Positions 60,553-64,000 of a stretch of DNA of 64,000 nt are shown one piece after another. A program made the translations under genes and the position numbers. The number at the start of each line of letters is the position of its first letter. Positions within the stretch are counted from its first letter, which is position 1. The notes under the pieces were generated by a model. That model was not told the DNA's origin. It worked only from the letters and a program-made list of their open reading frames with translations, and made no database searches. This stretch comes from Pseudomonas sp. CHM02 (lineage in GTDB: Bacteria > Pseudomonadota > Gammaproteobacteria > Pseudomonadales > Pseudomonadaceae). The stretch lies in contig NZ_JFCA01000034.1 of the NCBI RefSeq assembly GCF_000612585.1, forward strand, positions 26,007-90,006, read 5' to 3'.

Positions 60553-60989
60553 TGGCTTTGCGTCTGATCCTTGGTTTTGACTACGGCACTAAACAGATCG
60601 GCGTAGCGGTCGGCCAGGTGATCACCGGCCAGGCCCGCGAACTGTGCACCCTGAAAGCCCAGAACGGTGTGCCGGACTGGAACCAGGTCGAAGCCCTGAT
60701 CAAAGAGTGGAAGCCCGACGCGGTCGTCGTCGGCCTGCCCTTGAACATGGACGGCACCCCCAGCGACATGTGCCTGCGCGCCGAAAAGTTCGCCCGCCGC
60801 CTCAATGGCCGCTACAACCTGCCCTTCTATACCCATGACGAACGCCTGACCACCTTTGAAGCCAAGGGTGAGCGCCGCGACCGTGGCGGCCAGAAAGGCA
60901 GCTACCGCGACAACCCCGTGGACGCCATCGCCGCCGCGCTGCTGTTGCAGGGCTGGCTGGATGAAAACACTGCTTTATTTACATCCTGA
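60552..60989 (+). CDS. ruvX: Putative pre-16S rRNA nuclease RuvX (YqgF)
   Basis: This 145-residue RNase H-fold protein has LILGFDYGTKQIGVAVGQ at the N-terminus and the C-terminal DERLTTFEA and NPVDAIAAALLLQGWLDE. It is implicated in processing the 5' end of 16S rRNA. ATG overlaps the algH stop (TGATG), indicating coupled expression. Confidence 0.96.
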   Translation: MALRLILGFDYGTKQIGVAVGQVITGQARELCTLKAQNGVPDWNQVEALIKEWKPDAVVVGLPLNMDGTPSDMCLRAEKFARRLNGRYNLPFYTHDERLTTFEAKGERRDRGGQKGSYRDNPVDAIAAALLLQGWLDENTALFTS

Positions 60990-61006
60990 ATTGCCGCATT
61001 GCTTTT

Positions 61007-61107
61007 TGTAGGAGCGAGCTTGCTCGCGAAAAACGTCAACGATTACGCGCGCATCCAGTGATGCACGCGGTGCCTGTGAGTTCTTCGCGAGCAAGCTCGC
61101 TCCTACA
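61007..61107. repeat. REP doublet of GTAGGAGCGAGCTTGCTCGCGAA type
   Basis: The arms TGTAGGAGCGAGCTTGCTCGCGA and its complement lie between ruvX and pyrR. Its core differs from the GCTTGCCGGCG doublets elsewhere in the window. Confidence 0.82.
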
Positions 61108-61164
61108 GTGTCTTTTACGTTTGAGCCCGGACCTTGCCTGCGCAAGGCCTTGAAGGAGCGCACC

Positions 61165-61671
61165 ATGAGCCTGCCCAATCCCGCCGAACTGATCAGCCAG
61201 ATGGCGACAAGCCTCACGGCCCATCTGCAACACCGTGCCATCAGCGAGCCACGCTTCATTGGCATCCGCACCGGCGGTGTGTGGGTGGCCCAGGCACTGT
61301 TGGAGGCACTGGGCAGCGACTCGCCCCTGGGCACCCTGGACGTGTCCTTCTACCGCGACGACTTCAGCCAGAACGGCCTGCACCCGCAAGTGCGCCCGTC
61401 GGCCCTGCCGTTCGAGATCGAAGGCCAGCACCTGGTGCTGATCGACGACGTGCTGATGAGCGGCCGCACCATCCGCGCCGCCATGAACGAACTGTTCGAC
61501 TACGGCCGCCCGGCCAGCGTGACCCTGGTGTGCCTGCTGGACCTGGACGCCGGCGAATTGCCGATCAGCCCGGACGTGGTCGGCGCCACACTGTCGCTGC
61601 AAGCCCACCAACGGGTAAAATTGTCCGGTCCCACGCCGCTCGAACTCGAACTGCAAGACCTCGCCCTTTAA
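61165..61671 (+). CDS. pyrR: PyrR (pyrimidine regulator/uracil phosphoribosyltransferase)
   Basis: This 168-residue PRPP-binding protein has FIGIRTGGVWVAQ near residue 30 and the PRPP loop in LVLIDDVLMSGRTIRAAM. It is the first gene of pyrR-pyrB-pyrC'. AAGGAG precedes ATG 61165. In Pseudomonas its regulatory role is less clear than in Bacillus. Confidence 0.95.
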   Translation: MSLPNPAELISQMATSLTAHLQHRAISEPRFIGIRTGGVWVAQALLEALGSDSPLGTLDVSFYRDDFSQNGLHPQVRPSALPFEIEGQHLVLIDDVLMSGRTIRAAMNELFDYGRPASVTLVCLLDLDAGELPISPDVVGATLSLQAHQRVKLSGPTPLELELQDLAL

Positions 61672-61695
61672 ACCGCCTTGTAAAGAGTCCCCGCG

Positions 61696-62700
61696 ATGAC
61701 GCCTCTAGATGCCAAGCGCCCGCTGCAGCTCAATGCTCAGGGCCAGTTGCAACACTTCTTGTCCCTTGACGGTTTGCCCCGCGAACTGCTCACCGAAATC
61801 CTCGACACCGCCGACTCGTTCCTCGAAGTCGGTGGCCGCGCGGTGAAGAAGGTCCCGCTGTTGCGTGGCAAGACCATCTGCAACGTGTTCTTCGAGAACT
61901 CCACCCGCACCCGAACCACCTTTGAACTGGCGGCCCAACGGTTGTCGGCCGACGTGATCACGTTGAACGTGTCCACTTCGTCGGCGAGCAAGGGCGAAAC
62001 CCTGCTCGACACCCTGCGCAACCTGGAAGCCATGGCCGCCGACATGTTCGTGGTGCGCCACGGCGATTCCGGCGCTGCGCACTTCATCGCCGAGCACGTG
62101 TGCCCGCAGGTGGCGATCATCAACGGCGGCGACGGCCGTCATGCGCACCCGACCCAGGGCATGCTCGACATGCTCACCATTCGTCGGCACAAGGGCAGCT
62201 TTGAAAACCTCTCGGTGGCCATCGTCGGCGACATCCTGCACTCGCGGGTCGCACGCTCGAACATGCTGGCCCTGAAGACCCTGGGCTGCCCGGACATCCG
62301 CGTGATTGCACCGAAAACCCTGCTGCCGATCGGTATCGAGCAATACGGCGTGAAGGTCTACACCGACATGACCGAAGGCCTCAAGGATGTGGACGTGGTG
62401 ATCATGCTGCGCCTGCAGCGTGAGCGCATGGCCGGCGGCCTGCTGCCGAGCGAAGGCGAGTTCTATCGTCTGTTCGGCCTGACCACCGCACGCCTGGCCG
62501 GCGCCAAGCCGGATGCCATCGTGATGCACCCCGGCCCGATCAACCGCGGCGTGGAGATTGAGTCGGCGGTGGCCGACGGCAACCAGTCGGTGATCCTCAA
62601 CCAGGTGACCTACGGCATCGCCGTACGCATGGCGGTGTTGTCCATGGCCATGAGCGGGCAAACCGCGCAACGTCAATTCGAGCAGGAGAACGCCCAGTGA
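61696..62700 (+). CDS. pyrB: Aspartate carbamoyltransferase
   Basis: PyrB condenses carbamoyl phosphate and aspartate in pyrimidine synthesis. The 334-residue protein has the carbamoyl-phosphate motif ENSTRTRTTFELAA and VMHPGPINRGVEI. Compared with E. coli PyrB the N-terminus is extended (PLQLNAQGQLQHFLSLDGL), typical of the class A pseudomonad complex with PyrC'. It overlaps pyrC' by four bases. Confidence 0.97.
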   Translation: MTPLDAKRPLQLNAQGQLQHFLSLDGLPRELLTEILDTADSFLEVGGRAVKKVPLLRGKTICNVFFENSTRTRTTFELAAQRLSADVITLNVSTSSASKGETLLDTLRNLEAMAADMFVVRHGDSGAAHFIAEHVCPQVAIINGGDGRHAHPTQGMLDMLTIRRHKGSFENLSVAIVGDILHSRVARSNMLALKTLGCPDIRVIAPKTLLPIGIEQYGVKVYTDMTEGLKDVDVVIMLRLQRERMAGGLLPSEGEFYRLFGLTTARLAGAKPDAIVMHPGPINRGVEIESAVADGNQSVILNQVTYGIAVRMAVLSMAMSGQTAQRQFEQENAQ

Positions 62701-63968
62701 AGCTCAGCATTCTCGGCGCCCGAGTCATCGATCCGGCCAGTGGCCTGGATCAAGTTACCGATCTGCATCTGGAAGCCGGCAAGATCATTGCCATTGGCGC
62801 CGCGCCCGCAGGCTTCAACGCCAGCGAGACCATCGACGCCAAAGGCCTGGTGGCCGCGCCTGGCCTGGTCGACCTGAACGTCGCCCTGCGCGAGCCGGGT
62901 TACAGCCGCAAGGGCAACATCACCAGCGAAACCCGCGCCGCCGCGGCCGGTGGTGTGACCAGCCTGTGCTGCCCGCCGCATACCAAGCCAGTACTGGACA
63001 CCTCGGCCGTGACCGAGCTGATCCTCGACCGCGCCCGTGAAGCCGGCAATTGCAAAGTGTTCCCCATCGGCGCCCTGAGCAAAGGCCTGGAAGGCGAACA
63101 ACTCGCCGAGCTGATCGCCCTGCGTGACGCCGGTTGCGTCGCCTTCGGCAACGGCCTGGAAAGCTTCCGCAGCACCCGTACGCTGTTGCGTGCCCTGGAA
63201 TACGCGGCGACCTTCGATTTGACGGTGATCTTCCACTCCCAGGACCGCGACCTGGCCGAAGGCGGCCTGGCCCATGAAGGCGCAGTGGCCAGCTTCCTCG
63301 GCCTGCCGGGCATTCCGGAAACCGCCGAAACCGTGGCCCTCGCCCGCGACCTGCTGCTGGTGGAACAAAGTGGCGTGCGTGCGCACTTCAGCCAGCTGAC
63401 CAGCGCGCGTGGTGTGGCCCTGATCGCCCAGGCCCAGGCCCGTGGCTTGCCGGTTACCGCGGATGTGGCGCTGTATCAGCTGATCCTGACGGATGAGGCG
63501 CTGATCGACTTCTCCAGCCTGTATCACGTGCAACCGCCGCTGCGCACCCTGGCCGACCGCGAAGGTTTGCGTGCGGCGGTGAAATCCGGTGTGGTCTCGG
63601 CGATTTCCAGCCATCACCAGCCCCACGAGCGCGATGCCAAGCTGGCACCGTTCGGCGCGACAGAGCCGGGCATCAGCAGTGTCGAACTGTTGCTGCCGCT
63701 GGCGATGACGTTGGTGGAGGATGGCTTGCTGGACTTGCCGACACTGCTGGCACGCCTGAGCCCCGGCCCGGCCGAGGCCTTGCGCTTGCCGGCGGGCAAG
63801 CTGGCGGTGGGTTCGGCGGCAGACCTGGTGCTGTTCGACCCGGCCAGCTCCACCATTGCCGGGGAGCAGTGGCTGTCCAAGGGGGAAAACTGCCCGTTCG
63901 TCGGCCATAGCCTGCCGGCGACGGTGCGTTACACCCTGGTCGACGGACGTATCAGCTACCAGGCCTGA
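62697..63968 (+). CDS. pyrC': Inactive dihydroorotase-like PyrC'
   Basis: This 423-residue dihydroorotase-fold protein has lost the metal-binding HxH: where active enzymes read DxHxHLRxPG, this has LVDLNVALREPGYS. In P. putida the equivalent PyrC' is not a catalyst but holds the ATCase complex together. The GTG start overlaps pyrB's stop (GTGA). The later sequence SSHHQPHERDAK retains some histidines. Confidence 0.93.
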   Translation: MKLSILGARVIDPASGLDQVTDLHLEAGKIIAIGAAPAGFNASETIDAKGLVAAPGLVDLNVALREPGYSRKGNITSETRAAAAGGVTSLCCPPHTKPVLDTSAVTELILDRAREAGNCKVFPIGALSKGLEGEQLAELIALRDAGCVAFGNGLESFRSTRTLLRALEYAATFDLTVIFHSQDRDLAEGGLAHEGAVASFLGLPGIPETAETVALARDLLLVEQSGVRAHFSQLTSARGVALIAQAQARGLPVTADVALYQLILTDEALIDFSSLYHVQPPLRTLADREGLRAAVKSGVVSAISSHHQPHERDAKLAPFGATEPGISSVELLLPLAMTLVEDGLLDLPTLLARLSPGPAEALRLPAGKLAVGSAADLVLFDPASSTIAGEQWLSKGENCPFVGHSLPATVRYTLVDGRISYQA

Positions 63969-63976
63969 CGCTGAAC

Positions 63977-64000
63977 GGTAGGAGCCCGGCTTGCCGGCGA
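63977..64000. repeat. REP arm, cut by the window end
   Basis: GGTAGGAGCCCGGCTTGCCGGCGA is the left arm of a REP element following pyrC'; the other arm would lie outside. Confidence 0.6.

Overview
This 64 kb, GC-rich window looks like chromosome from the Pseudomonas fluorescens group. The evidence is the gene order pilG-pilH-pilI-pilJ-chpA-chpC beside gshB/tonB/algH/ruvX/pyrR/pyrB/pyrC', an SAH riboswitch before ahcY, a complete mdc malonate decarboxylase operon, and about a dozen REP doublets (REPIN-type inverted repeats) between genes. No rRNA, tRNA, CRISPR array, prophage or insertion sequence was seen.

Layout. 1-2.3 kb: the 5' part of a response regulator, a PL7 alginate lyase, and a small protein preceded by a structured RNA element. 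2.3-8.7 kb (minus strand): a central-carbon cluster tktA-epd-pgk-two small lipoproteins-fba. 8.9-11.2 kb: an ArsR-methyltransferase regulator followed by metK. 11.4-16.4 kb: secreted small proteins around ligB, a cytochrome c'-like lipoprotein, mltA and a MAPEG protein. 16.5-21.2 kb: a Na+/H+ antiporter, a formate/nitrite-type channel, a full-length ExoU-like patatin phospholipase and a hotdog thioesterase. 21.3-24 kb: promoter, SAH riboswitch, ahcY and metF. 24-37 kb: a GT-A-like protein, a periplasmic binding protein, rhlE, cytochrome b561/yceI, bioA, rsmE, a D-amino-acid dehydrogenase/binding protein/LysR module, a hemolysin III protein and a two-gene chromate transporter. 37.2-45.2 kb: mdcR facing the mdcABCDEGH-LM operon. 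45.5-47.7 kb: a small accessory island with a DUF6124-like gene and its RNA element, a free-standing type 44 polymorphic toxin with a probable membrane immunity protein, and higBA. 47.8-57.7 kb: the Chp/Pil chemosensory operon. 57.9-64 kb: gshB, tonB, algH, ruvX, pyrR, pyrB, pyrC'.

Themes. Methyl-cycle genes (metK, ahcY, metF) recur within 15 kb under two apparently different controls: a riboswitch, and a non-metal ArsR-type repressor with its own palindrome. The Chp cluster lacks pilK and chpB, the methyltransferase and methylesterase of the P. aeruginosa system, and has a shortened ChpA. Most interesting observations: (1) two copies, 44 kb apart, of a three-way-junction RNA with compensatory base changes, each just upstream of a small DUF6124/DUF3077-like gene and resembling phage C4-type antisense RNAs; (2) an ExoU-like cytotoxin homologue with no type III secretion or chaperone gene nearby; (3) the stand-alone Ntox44 toxin/immunity pair. 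Functions are by recognition of families and motifs; no database search was possible.
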